Assembly: GCA_963818855.1 (NCBI GenBank)
Contig: CAWFUH010000010.1
Coordinates: forward strand, 372,001-436,000
Direction: 5' to 3'
Origin: Bog-159 sp963818855
GTDB taxonomy: Bacteria > Acidobacteriota > Terriglobia > Bryobacterales > Bryobacteraceae
Length of the DNA: 64,000 bases
In this document: in pieces, positions 17,085-25,936 of the stretch
Layout of the letters: the number at the start of each line of letters is the position of its first letter
How positions within the stretch are numbered: position 1 is the first letter of the stretch
Translations under genes and position numbers: made by a program
Notes under the pieces: generated by a model
The model's database searches: none
Told to the model about the DNA's origin: nothing
Seen by the model: the letters and a program-made list of their open reading frames with translations, nothing else

Positions 17085-17533
17085 GCAACGCGGGTTCGCG
17101 CCTGGTGGGCTCGTCCGAGCCGCACCGTCGCCGTCACTATTGATAGTCCGGGTACGCCGACCTTTACCGCCGATCCCTCGGTATTAATGGCATGCGGCTT
17201 CGGAACCACAGCATCGGGATTGTCAAACGTATTGGCCGCGTTCAAGTCGGGATGATGCAGGACTTGCGCTGTAGCATTCAGCGGCTTGACCCCATTCATT
17301 CCCGCGATCGTGCAATCGACGGTCAGATAGTGCCCATAGCGCGGATTCACGAAGGTGATCACCAGATCTGAGCCGTGAAACTCGGGCCGTACCAACCCGA
17401 TTTCCGAGTCCAATCGAACGGTGACGCGTTCGGCTGCCGGAGCATCAGAGAACACCCTTTGTGGCAGCAGGCCGCAGAGGGAGCCGGCAGCCGCGTTGCG
17501 CACGAAGCGGCGGCGAGTGGGAGCGAGTCGCAT
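17081..17533 (-). CDS. GH51-like arabinofuranosidase fragment: signal peptide and N-terminal strand joined to C-terminal domain
   Basis: 150 residues with a twin-arginine signal (PTRRRFVRNAAAGSLCG). The next piece, VTVRLDSEIGLVRPEFHG, matches the first strand of GH51 enzymes; the intact GH51 at 37529-39097 has IKIDTDRVIGEIDPKIYG there. Directly after comes SDLVITFVNPRYGHYLTVD and the NAANTFDNPDAVVPKP segment of the GH51 C-terminal beta domain. The whole catalytic barrel, with both glutamates, is missing. The simplest reading is an in-frame internal deletion, leaving a secreted beta-domain protein that cannot be catalytic. AGGA lies before the ATG. It is divergent from the GH127 gene. Confidence 0.6.
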   Translation of the reverse strand: MRLAPTRRRFVRNAAAGSLCGLLPQRVFSDAPAAERVTVRLDSEIGLVRPEFHGSDLVITFVNPRYGHYLTVDCTIAGMNGVKPLNATAQVLHHPDLNAANTFDNPDAVVPKPHAINTEGSAVKVGVPGLSIVTATVRLGRAHQARTRVA

Positions 17534-17571
17534 ATCCTGTCCCCGAATTCATCATGATATCTTGCGTGCAG

Positions 17572-17590
17572 TATACTGTAAGCGGTTCCA
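17572..17590 (+). promoter_or_regulatory. Candidate -10 box and LacI-family operator before the GH127 gene
   Basis: TATACT (17572-17577) could be the -10 box, though no good -35 box is seen. The site TGTAAGCGGTTCCA (17577-17590) overlaps its end and fully matches TGNAANCGNTNNCA. It differs at one base from the site at 31890-31903 before the second TonB receptor. A repressor here would block transcription of the GH127 gene and possibly of the divergent GH51-like fragment. Confidence 0.55.
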
Positions 17591-17618
17591 TTCCTTCTTT
17601 CATGCCTGGAGATCTCCG

Positions 17619-19702
17619 ATGAGCGATCACCAAGATACGAAACGCTTCACCCGGCGCACGTTCGCGGCCGTGGCGGGCGGCGCGGCCGCGGTACCGGCGC
17701 TACTGGCGCAAGAGTCGCCCCCGCCGGCTGCGCCCAATCCCAATACCACTCAACGGCGCCGCGGAACGATGGCAGAGGTGCCCCCGTTCGATCGTCCGCT
17801 GGAATTCAACAAAAACGCAGTGCCGCTAAAGGTGCGCCCCTTTCCATTGACGCAGGTGCGCCTGACGGGCGGCATCTTCAAGGCTGCCGAGGACTGGAAT
17901 CGCGGCTACATGAAACGCCTGCCGGCGGACCGCTTGCTCCACAATTTCCGGATCAATGCCGGCCTGCCATCAACGGCCACGTCCCTGGGCGGTTGGGAAG
18001 AGCCCTCCTGCGAGTTGCGCGGCCACTTCACGGGACATTACCTGTCCGCGCGCTGATGTACTCCTCCACCGGCGACCAGGATCTCAAGGCCCGGGGCGAC
18101 GAGATGGTCGCAGGGTTGGCCCAATGCCAACAAAGGCTGGGCGGCGGATACCTGAGCGCATTTCCCAGGGAGTTCTGGGACCGGCTGGATGCGCGCAAAC
18201 AAGTCTGGGCTCCGTTCTACACCATTCACAAGATCATGGCCGGGATGTTCGACCAGTATCGTCTAGCCGGCAACCGGCAGGCGCTCGAAGCCCTGCAGGG
18301 CATGGCGGCCTGGGCCGACGAGTGGACCGGCTCCAAGACCGAAGAGCACATGCAGGAAATCCTGAACACCGAGTACGGCGGTATGAACGAGGTGTTGTAT
18401 AACCTGGCCGAGGCTGCGAACGACGACCGCTGGGCCAAGGTGGGCGACCGCTTCACTAAGAAGCGCTTCTTCAATCCGCTGGCTCTGAGGCGCGACGAAC
18501 TGTGCGGTTTGCACGTAAATACGCACATCCCGCAAGTAATCGGCGCCGCGCGGCGTTACGAGCTTTCCGGCGACATGCGCTTTCACGACGTGGCGGACTA
18601 CTTTTGTTACGAAGTGGTCAGCGCGCGCACCTACGTCACCGGCGGCACCAGCAACGGCGAGGGATGGCTGGTGGCGCCCCGCCAGCTTGCCGCGGAGTTG
18701 AAGCGCAGCACGGCCACCGCGGAGTGCTGCTGCGGTTACAACATGCTGAAGCTGACCCGCCACGCCTATAGCTGGACGGGTGATCCGCGCTACTTCGACT
18801 TCTACGAGCGTACCCTGATGAACGAACGTATCGGAACCATTCATCCCGGCAATGGACACACCCAGTATTACCTTTCGCTCACACCCGGCGCGTATAAGAC
18901 TTTCAATACCGAAGACCAGTCGTTTTGGTGCTGCACCGGAACCGGAGTCGAGGAGTATTCCAAACTCAACGACAGCATTTACTGGCACGACCAGGACGGC
19001 CTGTATGTCAACCTGTTCATCCCATCGGAACTGAACTGGGCGGAGAAGGGAATCCGCATACGGCAGGAAACGAATTTCCCGGAGCAGCCCGATACGACGC
19101 TGATCGTTACAGCCGATGATCCGGTTGAGATGCCCATCCGCATCCGCATCCCAGGTTGGGCGGATGCGGGCGGTGTGGTGAAGCTCAATGGCAAGCCGCT
19201 CGATACTTTCGCCGGTCCAGGCAGCTACCTAGCGATCAAGCGGAAGTGGCGCACCGGGGATCGTGTGGAGTTGAGCATGCCCATGCGGCTGCATTTCGAA
19301 TCAATGCCGGACGATGCCCGCATCCAGGCGCTGGTGTACGGGCCCCTGGTGCTGGCTGCCGACCTGGGATCTGACGGGCTCAAGCCGGAAATGACCGAGG
19401 GTCCCAACGCGCCGGAGATGTGGGAACTGCCCGCGCTTTCCGTGGCCGCCGCCGAGTTCGTGCCGGCTAGGACCGTTCCCCCGCGAGACGGCCATCCGGA
19501 ACGCCATATCCCGGCACAGATGATTCCGGCGTTGCGTGCCGCGGCCGCCGACCCCAACGGGTGGATCAAGCCCGCCGATGGACCGGCCTCGTTCCGGACT
19601 ACAGGCCAGGAGAAAGATCTTACTCTCCAGCCGATCAATAGACTGTTCGACAAGCGCTATAGCGTAGCGGCAGGGACCATGTCAGGTCATCGAGAAAAGT
19701 AG
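17619..19702 (+). pseudogene. GH127 beta-L-arabinofuranosidase-type gene with a frameshift
   Basis: Family GH127 (formerly DUF1680) removes beta-L-arabinofuranose. The start MSDHQDTKRFTRRTF follows GGAG and carries a Tat signal. The first frame reads to GHFTGHYLSAR and then hits TGA at 18054-18056. The next frame, shifted back by one base, continues at once with LMYSSTGDQDLKARG, exactly as family members do. The rest looks complete, including the AECCCGYNMLKLT segment (catalytic-region Glu and Cys) and the FWCCTGTGVEEYSK segment with the Cys pair of the active site. The break lies in an alternating CG run, so a single-base loss or a sequencing error are both possible. Confidence 0.82.
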
Positions 19703-19704
19703 CT

Positions 19705-20090
19705 GGGCCCGCGCACTGGATAGGCGCGTCCGTTCGATTCTGTTCCGCAACCAGATCGCGGCTGGGGAACGAGTTTATTGTGGATGCAATCGCGCCGTGG
19801 TAACAGTAAGTCTCCTTCCGCACGTGACTCTGCAGCAGAGCGTAAGTCCACAGTTTGAATGAGTAGCCGAGATCCTTCGGCATCTGGCAGGCACATTGAA
19901 ACACCCAAGTAATGGCATCGTCTGGGATGCGGCGACTCTGGCCCGAACTGCAGGAACTCCGAATACACAGCACCGCCGTGCGGCGATTCACACCGTTGAC
20001 AACGGCGACCGCGTTATCACTCCTGCCGTTTCTCCGCACTTCGGAATCGGCGGAGATCTTCCATCCCTGGTCCGACACCGACAGATTCAA
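19705..20090 (-). pseudogene. Relic of an IS630-family transposase (N-terminal part)
   Basis: One minus-strand frame contains SRRIPDDAITWVFQCACQMP followed by KDLGYSFKLWTYALLQSHV. This pattern, an arginine-rich linker, a W-V-C-P helix and then LGYxxxLWTxxLL, is typical of the helix-turn-helix/winged-helix region of IS630-type transposases. The sequence after HVRKE no longer resembles the family, the catalytic DDE part is absent, and no terminal repeats were found. It is a different subgroup from the element at 54925-56319. It lies directly after the GH127 gene. Confidence 0.5.
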
Positions 20091-20198
20091 TAATTGTCGC
20101 CTTCGTGACGAATGGCATAAACCATTTTGCCGCGGAAATATTTTGATTGGATGGCCTTCAACGGAACGCTTGTCTAGCTGCTAGCGCGGGGAGCGGCG

Positions 20199-20723
20199 TC
20201 ATACCAGGAGCCCCATGACGGCTATTATTAGTCCTGCAACTCCGGCAACCACGCCGATTACAGGGAAGAGCATCTTGCGTGAGATGAAGTAGAGCGAACT
20301 GAGCACCAATGCGATCTCCAGCAGGCCTTCGCCGAAATCGTATCGCAAGGCGCGGCGCTCGGCGGCTTCGGAAGCTTCGGCTTTGGCGTCTGCTTTCTCC
20401 TTCAGTTCCTTGGCTTGGTCCGTGTACTTTTGCTTATCTTTGCGGATTTGCTCCAGGCCCTCTCTGGCGCTCGGATTGCCGGCACCGAGCACTGCAATCA
20501 GCCGCTCGCCCAACTCCAGATTATGAAACTTCAAGCGGCTGGCCTGATAGTATTGCCACTGGTCGTTGGACTCCGACTTCTTGATAATGGCCTCGGTGTG
20601 CGTGCGATGAGAAAGAATCGTCACGACAGCCAGAAACACGGCCAGCAGCGCGGCCAGCACTCCTACGCGCTGGCCGATGGGATCATGCTCGTGGCCTTCG
20701 TGATGAATTTCCAGTTCTGCCAA
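20199..20723 (-). CDS. DUF4337-type membrane protein
   Basis: 174 residues with a His/Glu-rich cytoplasmic start (HHEGHEHDPIG), one membrane segment at about 20-40, a long charged coiled-coil-like middle (IRKDKQKYTDQAKELKEKADAKAEASEAAE is its core) and two membrane segments at the end. This layout matches DUF4337 proteins. AAAGGA lies before the ATG. It follows the ABC ATPase gene by 52 bases on the same strand and may be transcribed with the exporter. Its role is unknown. Confidence 0.75.
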   Translation of the reverse strand: MAELEIHHEGHEHDPIGQRVGVLAALLAVFLAVVTILSHRTHTEAIIKKSESNDQWQYYQASRLKFHNLELGERLIAVLGAGNPSAREGLEQIRKDKQKYTDQAKELKEKADAKAEASEAAERRALRYDFGEGLLEIALVLSSLYFISRKMLFPVIGVVAGVAGLIIAVMGLLV

Positions 20724-20775
20724 TGTAGTTTTTTCCTTTACGGCTAAGCTAGCCTTCTTGTCCCGCCGCTATGCG

Positions 20776-21474
20776 CTAAGCGACGGGGACCGCATCTTGC
20801 GCTAAGAGTTCTCCCTTTTCCAAATGCCGCACCTTCGTGGCGAAGCGGGCGGCGTGCGGATCGTGGGTCACCATCACCACGGTCTTGCCATACTCCTTAT
20901 TCAACTTTGAGAGGATGGTGAGCACGTCGTCGGCGGAAGCGGCATCCAGGTTGCCAGTCGGCTCATCTGCCAGGATCAGCGCGGGATCGGTGACGATGGC
21001 GCGCGCGATGGCTACGCGTTGTTCCTGTCCGCCGGACAACTGCCGCGGATAGTGGCCCAGGCGATCGCCGAGACCAACCAGCTTTAGCGCCGTAGAGGCG
21101 TGGTCCAGGCGCTCCTGCTTCTTCAGGTGTGTAAGCTTCAGCGGCAATTCGACGTTTTCCAGAGCCGTAAGCACGGGAATCAGGTTGAACTGCTGGAAGA
21201 TGAAGCCGACATGTTCATTGCGCCAGTGGGCGATTTCGCGATCGCTCAGCTCGCGCAGATTGTGGCCCAGCACGCGAATCTCGCCGCCAGTAGCCTTATC
21301 CATAGCGGCGATGAGGTGCAGAAGCGTGGACTTGCCCGAGCCGGAAGGCCCCATCAGGGCCACGAATTCGCCTTTCTGAATTTGAATGTCTATGTCCTTG
21401 AGCGCTATGACATGGAATTCATCGCGGACGAATTCTTTCGTCAAGTTGCGCGTTTCAATAATGATATCGGTCAT
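20776..21474 (-). CDS. ABC exporter ATPase, MacB/LolD type
   Basis: A 232-residue nucleotide-binding subunit. It shows Walker A (GPSGSGKST), a Q-loop (IFQQFNLIPVLTALENV), the signature LSGGQEQRV, Walker B with LILADEPTGNLD, and the H-loop (VTHDP). These are the hallmarks of the LolD/MacB/FtsE group, which power mechanotransmission-type exporters rather than classical transport through the membrane. It begins seven bases after the membrane-fusion gene and works with the two FtsX-like permeases upstream. Confidence 0.92.
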   Translation of the reverse strand: MTDIIIETRNLTKEFVRDEFHVIALKDIDIQIQKGEFVALMGPSGSGKSTLLHLIAAMDKATGGEIRVLGHNLRELSDREIAHWRNEHVGFIFQQFNLIPVLTALENVELPLKLTHLKKQERLDHASTALKLVGLGDRLGHYPRQLSGGQEQRVAIARAIVTDPALILADEPTGNLDAASADDVLTILSKLNKEYGKTVVMVTHDPHAARFATKVRHLEKGELLAQDAVPVA

Positions 21475-21480
21475 TGTGGG

Positions 21481-22812
21481 TTATGCCTTTTGGCGCACGC
21501 GATCGCCATCTTTCAACGTGGCGGGCGGGTTGACGATCAGATCCTCGCCGCCGATGAGACCCTTTTCGATGCGCACGCCCTGGCTGTTAGTGGGACCGGG
21601 CCTGATCGGGCGCGTGACGGCGCGGCCTTCCAAAATCACGAAGACCTTATTATCCCGGATGGCAGACGCGGGCACGACGACAATGGGCTGGGAAGGCGTG
21701 GCGGCTGCACTTTTCTCCTCGGAGAGGAAGGCCACGCTGGCGTTCATTTCGGGGCGCAGATAATCGTCCGGATGGGCGATCTTCACCTTCACCTGTACAG
21801 TAGCCTTCTGGCGATTGGCTTCCGGCGAGAACTCCCGAATGTACCCATCATACTTGCGGTCCGGGAACGCGTCGGTCGTGACGGTGCCCTTTTGCGACAT
21901 ATGAAGTTTGGCGAAATCGTTCTGGCTGATGTCCAGCTCGACTTCGAGATCGTTGAGGTCGGCCAAGGAGACGACGTAGCCTTTTGCGCCGCGGTCGCCG
22001 ACGAAGCTGGTGGTGACGAATTCACCGATCTCAACTGCCCGTTCGAGGATCGTGCCGGTCACCGGTGAGCGGATGATGGTGTTGGCGAGATTGGTTTCGG
22101 CATAGGCTACGGCGCCGCGGGCCTGCTCCACCTGCCCGCGCATGGCATCGATCTCCTCCTGGCGGGGGCCGAGCTTCACCAGGTCGTACGCCTTCTGGAG
22201 CGAGTTCACCTTGGCTACGGCGGAATCGTAGCGGGCCTGCGCATCGTCGAGGTTCTGCTGCGACATGACGGCCTGCGAGACCAGCTTACGCGTGCGTTCG
22301 AGGCTGACGCGGGCGTTTTCCAGATCGGCCTTAGAGGAGTTCAGATTGGCCAGTGCCTGCGCGATCTCTTCAGGGCGTGAGCCGTGCTGGAGCTCGGCCA
22401 AGTGGGCCTCCAGATTTGCCAGGTTGCCTTTCGCCTGATCCAGCTGCGCGCGGTACTCGTCGTCCTCCAGGCGAACGAGCACTTGCCCTTCCTTCACTTT
22501 GTCGGCCTTGTCCACGCCGATCCACTTGACCTTGCCGATGACCTTAGCGGCCAATTCTATTTTATGTGCGGCTACGATGTAGCCCGTGGCATTCAGTACC
22601 ACACCCTGCGCGGCTTGACCGGATTCGATGGCTTTGACGCGCTGCACTTCGACTTCGGTCGAGGCGGTCAGTCGGCTGTAGGCGAAGCGTCCGGCGCCCA
22701 GCAAAAGAAAGAGCGTGACGCCGCCGATAATCCAGCGCGTAGCCCACTTGGAAGGCTCGGCGGCCCGTCTCTTGCCGCGGTCGATTTGCAGTGACTTTAG
22801 CTCAGCATCCAT
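21481..22812 (-). CDS. Periplasmic membrane-fusion (adaptor) protein, HlyD/MacA type
   Basis: A 443-residue adaptor. It has one N-terminal membrane anchor (about 27-48), a barrel-sandwich/lipoyl-like half, a long alpha-helical hairpin with coiled coil (about 125-245, heptads such as LANLEAHLAELQ), the second lipoyl-like half (ARGAVAYAETNLANTIIRSPVTGTIL) and a C-terminal beta-barrel domain. It would connect the ABC permeases to an outer-membrane factor; none is encoded in the window. I start it at MDAELKSLQ because the frame upstream passes through an inverted repeat. Confidence 0.88.
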   Translation of the reverse strand: MDAELKSLQIDRGKRRAAEPSKWATRWIIGGVTLFLLLGAGRFAYSRLTASTEVEVQRVKAIESGQAAQGVVLNATGYIVAAHKIELAAKVIGKVKWIGVDKADKVKEGQVLVRLEDDEYRAQLDQAKGNLANLEAHLAELQHGSRPEEIAQALANLNSSKADLENARVSLERTRKLVSQAVMSQQNLDDAQARYDSAVAKVNSLQKAYDLVKLGPRQEEIDAMRGQVEQARGAVAYAETNLANTIIRSPVTGTILERAVEIGEFVTTSFVGDRGAKGYVVSLADLNDLEVELDISQNDFAKLHMSQKGTVTTDAFPDRKYDGYIREFSPEANRQKATVQVKVKIAHPDDYLRPEMNASVAFLSEEKSAAATPSQPIVVVPASAIRDNKVFVILEGRAVTRPIRPGPTNSQGVRIEKGLIGGEDLIVNPPATLKDGDRVRQKA

Positions 22813-22822
22813 ATTTGCTTCA

Positions 22823-22910
22823 GGTTGTGGGTGGTGGGTGATAGGTTGTGGGTCACAGCCGCGACTTTTGGCCAGCGTAAGCCACAACCCACCACCTACG
22901 ACCCACCACC
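22823..22910. repeat. Imperfect GGT-rich inverted repeat between exporter genes
   Basis: The stretch 22830-22859 and the reverse complement of 22881-22910 share GGTGGTGGGT, then TAGGT and GTGGGT in register over about 30 bases with a few mismatches. A 21-base loop separates them. Within the left arm, GGTTGTGGGT also occurs twice. The repeat lies in the 102-base gap between the permease stop and the membrane-fusion start, where it could fold into an RNA hairpin. It might serve as a processing or attenuation site, or be a small dispersed repeat. Confidence 0.55.
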
Positions 22911-22914
22911 TTCT

Positions 22915-24078
22915 TTACACTTCTCGTAGAGCTACCAGTATCTCCTTTCTGGCGGCATTGCGCGCGGGGAACACGCCACCAAAAGCCCCCAACAGAGCGG
23001 CGAAGATGATACCGGCGAGCATGATCTGGGGCGTCACGCGAAAAGAAAACGCCAGTTCGCTGAAGGTGGTGCTGCCCATGCCAGTAGTGACGCCGTTCAA
23101 AGGAAAGACCAGCAAGCAACCCAGGATTCCGCCCAGGCCGGCCAGCAGAACCGACTCCAGGAAGAAGCTGAACAGGATGCTGCCTTGCGAGAAGCCCAAC
23201 ACGCGCAGAGTGCCGATCTCACGCGCGCGGCGGGCCACAGCCGCGTACATGGTATTCATCGCCGCAAAACTGCTGCCGATGGCCATGACAATACATACGA
23301 AGACTCCCAGGAATTCGATCGGCCGCGCGGACACGGTTTGCAGCGCGTAGTACTCTTTTTCGGAGACGGCGTTCATATTGAGGCGCTGGTCGTCGTTGAT
23401 GCTGTTCAGCAGCGCGCCGGCGGATGCGCTGTCGGCAGCGCGCACCAGGGCGGAACTCAACACTTCGGTGCGATCGAGGTCGGTACTGATCTGGTTGAGG
23501 TCGCCCAAAACCTCGCTGTTCTGCGCGCTTTGGCCGGCATCGAAAACGCCCACCACTTCCCAATCGCCGCGGCCGAAAGAAAGATGTTTCCCCAGCGCGG
23601 CGCCGGGATAACGCTGCGCGGTGGACTTGCCGACGACCAGCTCCCGCTTGCCGGCATTGAACCAGCGGCCGCTGGAGATTTTGAGGCCCTTGCGCAACTC
23701 CAGGCCGATGGGCAGCAGACCGCGCACCAGCACATTGCCGCCTTCAGGCGAATCGACGCTCGGCAGATTGATCACTGTGACGATTTCAAGCGAGGCCATG
23801 GGGTCGCCGTTCTGGGCGCGGGCGATGCCGGGCTTGAATTTCAAATCCTGGAACTGCTCGCGTGTGAAATTGGAAACCAACTCGGACTCGGACCCCTTGC
23901 GCATCACCACGATCTGCAGCGGGTCGCCACTCGAAGAGAGGGTCGCTCGCAGGCCGCTCAACAGGGCCATCATGGCCAGCAGAACGGCCACGGTCAGGGC
24001 GATCCCGAGGGCGGTCATCAGCGTGGTGGTCTTGCGAACCACCAGATTACGAAAATTGTATGAAACTGGGATAGCCAT
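22915..24078 (-). CDS. ABC exporter permease, FtsX/MacB-type (second of two)
   Basis: 387 residues with an N-terminal membrane helix (TTTLMTALGIALTVAVLLAM), a large periplasmic MacB-like core domain (about 50-250), and three C-terminal helices near 265, 310 and 355 of the FtsX fold. The ending FPARNAARKEILVALREV is typical of these permeases. It pairs with the next permease, nine bases upstream. The predicted function is ATP-driven export or lipoprotein/lipid handling from the inner membrane. Confidence 0.88.
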   Translation of the reverse strand: MAIPVSYNFRNLVVRKTTTLMTALGIALTVAVLLAMMALLSGLRATLSSSGDPLQIVVMRKGSESELVSNFTREQFQDLKFKPGIARAQNGDPMASLEIVTVINLPSVDSPEGGNVLVRGLLPIGLELRKGLKISSGRWFNAGKRELVVGKSTAQRYPGAALGKHLSFGRGDWEVVGVFDAGQSAQNSEVLGDLNQISTDLDRTEVLSSALVRAADSASAGALLNSINDDQRLNMNAVSEKEYYALQTVSARPIEFLGVFVCIVMAIGSSFAAMNTMYAAVARRAREIGTLRVLGFSQGSILFSFFLESVLLAGLGGILGCLLVFPLNGVTTGMGSTTFSELAFSFRVTPQIMLAGIIFAALLGAFGGVFPARNAARKEILVALREV

Positions 24079-24087
24079 AACGGGATT

Positions 24088-25248
24088 TCAATCGGTGCTG
24101 CGCAGAGCCTCTACGATGTTGGTGCGGGAAGCATTCCACGCTGGGATGAAAGAACTGACAAAGCCGATGGCCAGGGCCACCAGGATGCAGGCGGATGCTA
24201 CGGTTGGGTCAAGGCGTTGCATGGGCGGGAGGAACATGCCGGCCGGGCTCCGCTGGACGCCGCCGAGCATAAACGTGGAGAGCAGGAAACCGACGGCGCC
24301 ACCCGTGAACGAAATGACACATGCCTCGCCCAGTATGATGAACAGGATGTTCAAGCCGGTGAAGCCCAGCGTCTTCAGCACACCCACTTCGCGGACGCGC
24401 TCGCGCACGGACATGGCCATGGTATTGCCGGAGACCAGCAGGATGGTGAACATCACTGCGCCGCAAATGCTGAGCAGGAACAATTTCACGTTGCCGAGCA
24501 TACCGACGAAGCTGAGCATAAAGGCTTGCTCACTCTCGGTGCGGGTCTGCACGGGAGAATTATGGAATTCATCGTCGACGGTTTTGGCGATGTGCGCAAC
24601 CACGCCCGTGTTGTCGCACAGGATGTCGAAGGTTCCGACTTCACCCTTGCGAGTTTCGGGCAAGCCTTCCCGCACATAGGCCCAATTGAAGTAAAGCATT
24701 TCGCTATTGCGCGGGCTGTCGAAAATGCCACGCACGGTGAGTTCGAGCGTGCCCGGGTAGATGTCGCCGATGATGGTAATGCGATCTCCCAAGTGGAAGT
24801 TGAACTTCCTGGCGAGATCGCGGCCGATGACGCAGCCGGTACGATCGTGGATGAAGGCCTGCTTCTGATCTTCGGGGATCTTGAGCTCGCCATAAATGCG
24901 AAAGAGCTTCTCCGGTTCGACGCCGAAGCGGGCGAAGAAGTTCTTGGGGTCGCGGGCATCCTTGTAAACGCCGTTGAACCACTGCGAATTCATGACCTCC
25001 TTCACGCCGGCAATCTGGGCAACGCGCTGCTGGTAATACAACGGTATGGGGAGGGTCAGCGATACGCGATTGCGGGTGACCAGGCGCAGGGCCTGCTCCG
25101 GAGTGGCATCGCTAAGGTAGAGGGCATGATAGACGGCAATGAGGACGCCAAGCAGACACATGGATACGCCGATGCTGGCGATCGTAAGCGTGGTGCGGCG
25201 GCGGTTGCGCCAGCAGTTCTTGACGATTAACGGGATGTACCGGAACAT
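24088..25248 (-). CDS. ABC exporter permease, FtsX/MacB-type (first of two)
   Basis: 386 residues in the same architecture as its neighbour: an N-terminal helix (RTTLTIASIGVSMCLLGVLI), a periplasmic core, and an FtsX domain with three helices ending in NASRTNIVEALRSTD. AGGAAG lies upstream of the ATG. It is the first gene of a five-gene run on the minus strand. Two distinct permeases imply a heterodimeric exporter. The cargo is not indicated by neighbours. Confidence 0.88.
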   Translation of the reverse strand: MFRYIPLIVKNCWRNRRRTTLTIASIGVSMCLLGVLIAVYHALYLSDATPEQALRLVTRNRVSLTLPIPLYYQQRVAQIAGVKEVMNSQWFNGVYKDARDPKNFFARFGVEPEKLFRIYGELKIPEDQKQAFIHDRTGCVIGRDLARKFNFHLGDRITIIGDIYPGTLELTVRGIFDSPRNSEMLYFNWAYVREGLPETRKGEVGTFDILCDNTGVVAHIAKTVDDEFHNSPVQTRTESEQAFMLSFVGMLGNVKLFLLSICGAVMFTILLVSGNTMAMSVRERVREVGVLKTLGFTGLNILFIILGEACVISFTGGAVGFLLSTFMLGGVQRSPAGMFLPPMQRLDPTVASACILVALAIGFVSSFIPAWNASRTNIVEALRSTD

Positions 25249-25410
25249 AGAGCTATCTTCCTATTCTAAAGGAGAAGTGCACACCGGTGGCGAACGGAGT
25301 AGACGCCTTTCACTCCAGTCTTTCCCTGATTGCAGGTTAACCCGTTGCCCAGGTCGAGTCCCGCCCTTTTCGGCAAAGACCCGCGTACCATCGGCGAGTG
25401 ACGAAGGCGT

Positions 25411-25449
25411 GGAGGGCGGGCTCGAGCCCGCGCGGAGCTTCAACTCCGC
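25411..25449. repeat. GC-rich palindromic repeat (dispersed family)
   Basis: GCGGGCTCGAGCCCGC (25416-25431) is a perfect 16-base palindrome, followed directly by GCGGAG/CTCCGC around a six-base loop (25432-25449). The two-hairpin layout resembles the repeats at 62718-62750 and 2437-2520. It lies in the gap between the divergent exporter operon and tadA. Confidence 0.7.
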
Positions 25450-25471
25450 TTCCTGTGCGAGACTCAGCAAT

Positions 25472-25936
25472 ATGAGCATGGGCGACACAGGCATGCACGA
25501 AGGTTTCATGCGAGAAGCCGTAGCCCTGGCGCGCGAAGCGGGAGCGGCGGGTGAGGTGCCGGTCGGCGCGCTCGTTGTGATGAAAAGTCAGATTGTAGGG
25601 CGCGGACGCAATTCGCCCGTGGGTCTGCATGATCCGACGGCGCACGCGGAGATCATCGCACTGCGGGCCGCTGCTGCCGACGCAGGAAATTACCGGCTGG
25701 AGGGCGCTACTCTCTACACGACACTGGAGCCTTGCGTAATGTGTGCCGGAGCGCTGGTGGCGGCGCGGGTGGAGCGGCTGGTATTTGGCGCACGCGATCT
25801 GCGGTTCGGCGGCGTACGCAGCAAGTTCCGCATCGCGGATTCCGAGCTGTTGAATCATCGGGTGGAGATTGTGGAGGGAGTGCTGGCGGTGGAATGCGTG
25901 GAATTGTTGCGCGGTTTCTTTGAAGGACGGCGTTAG
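25472..25936 (+). CDS. tadA: tRNA-specific adenosine deaminase
   Basis: TadA deaminates adenosine 34 of tRNA-Arg(ACG) to inosine, an essential wobble modification. The 154-residue protein has the cytidine-deaminase-fold zinc site: HAE with His58 and Glu60, and PCVMC with Cys88 and Cys91. The region around residue 108, GARDLRFGGVRSKF, follows the family pattern. Starts at 25472, 25478 or 25493 are possible; none has a strong ribosome site. The downstream TPR gene starts on the base after the stop codon. Confidence 0.9.
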   Translation: MSMGDTGMHEGFMREAVALAREAGAAGEVPVGALVVMKSQIVGRGRNSPVGLHDPTAHAEIIALRAAAADAGNYRLEGATLYTTLEPCVMCAGALVAARVERLVFGARDLRFGGVRSKFRIADSELLNHRVEIVEGVLAVECVELLRGFFEGRR

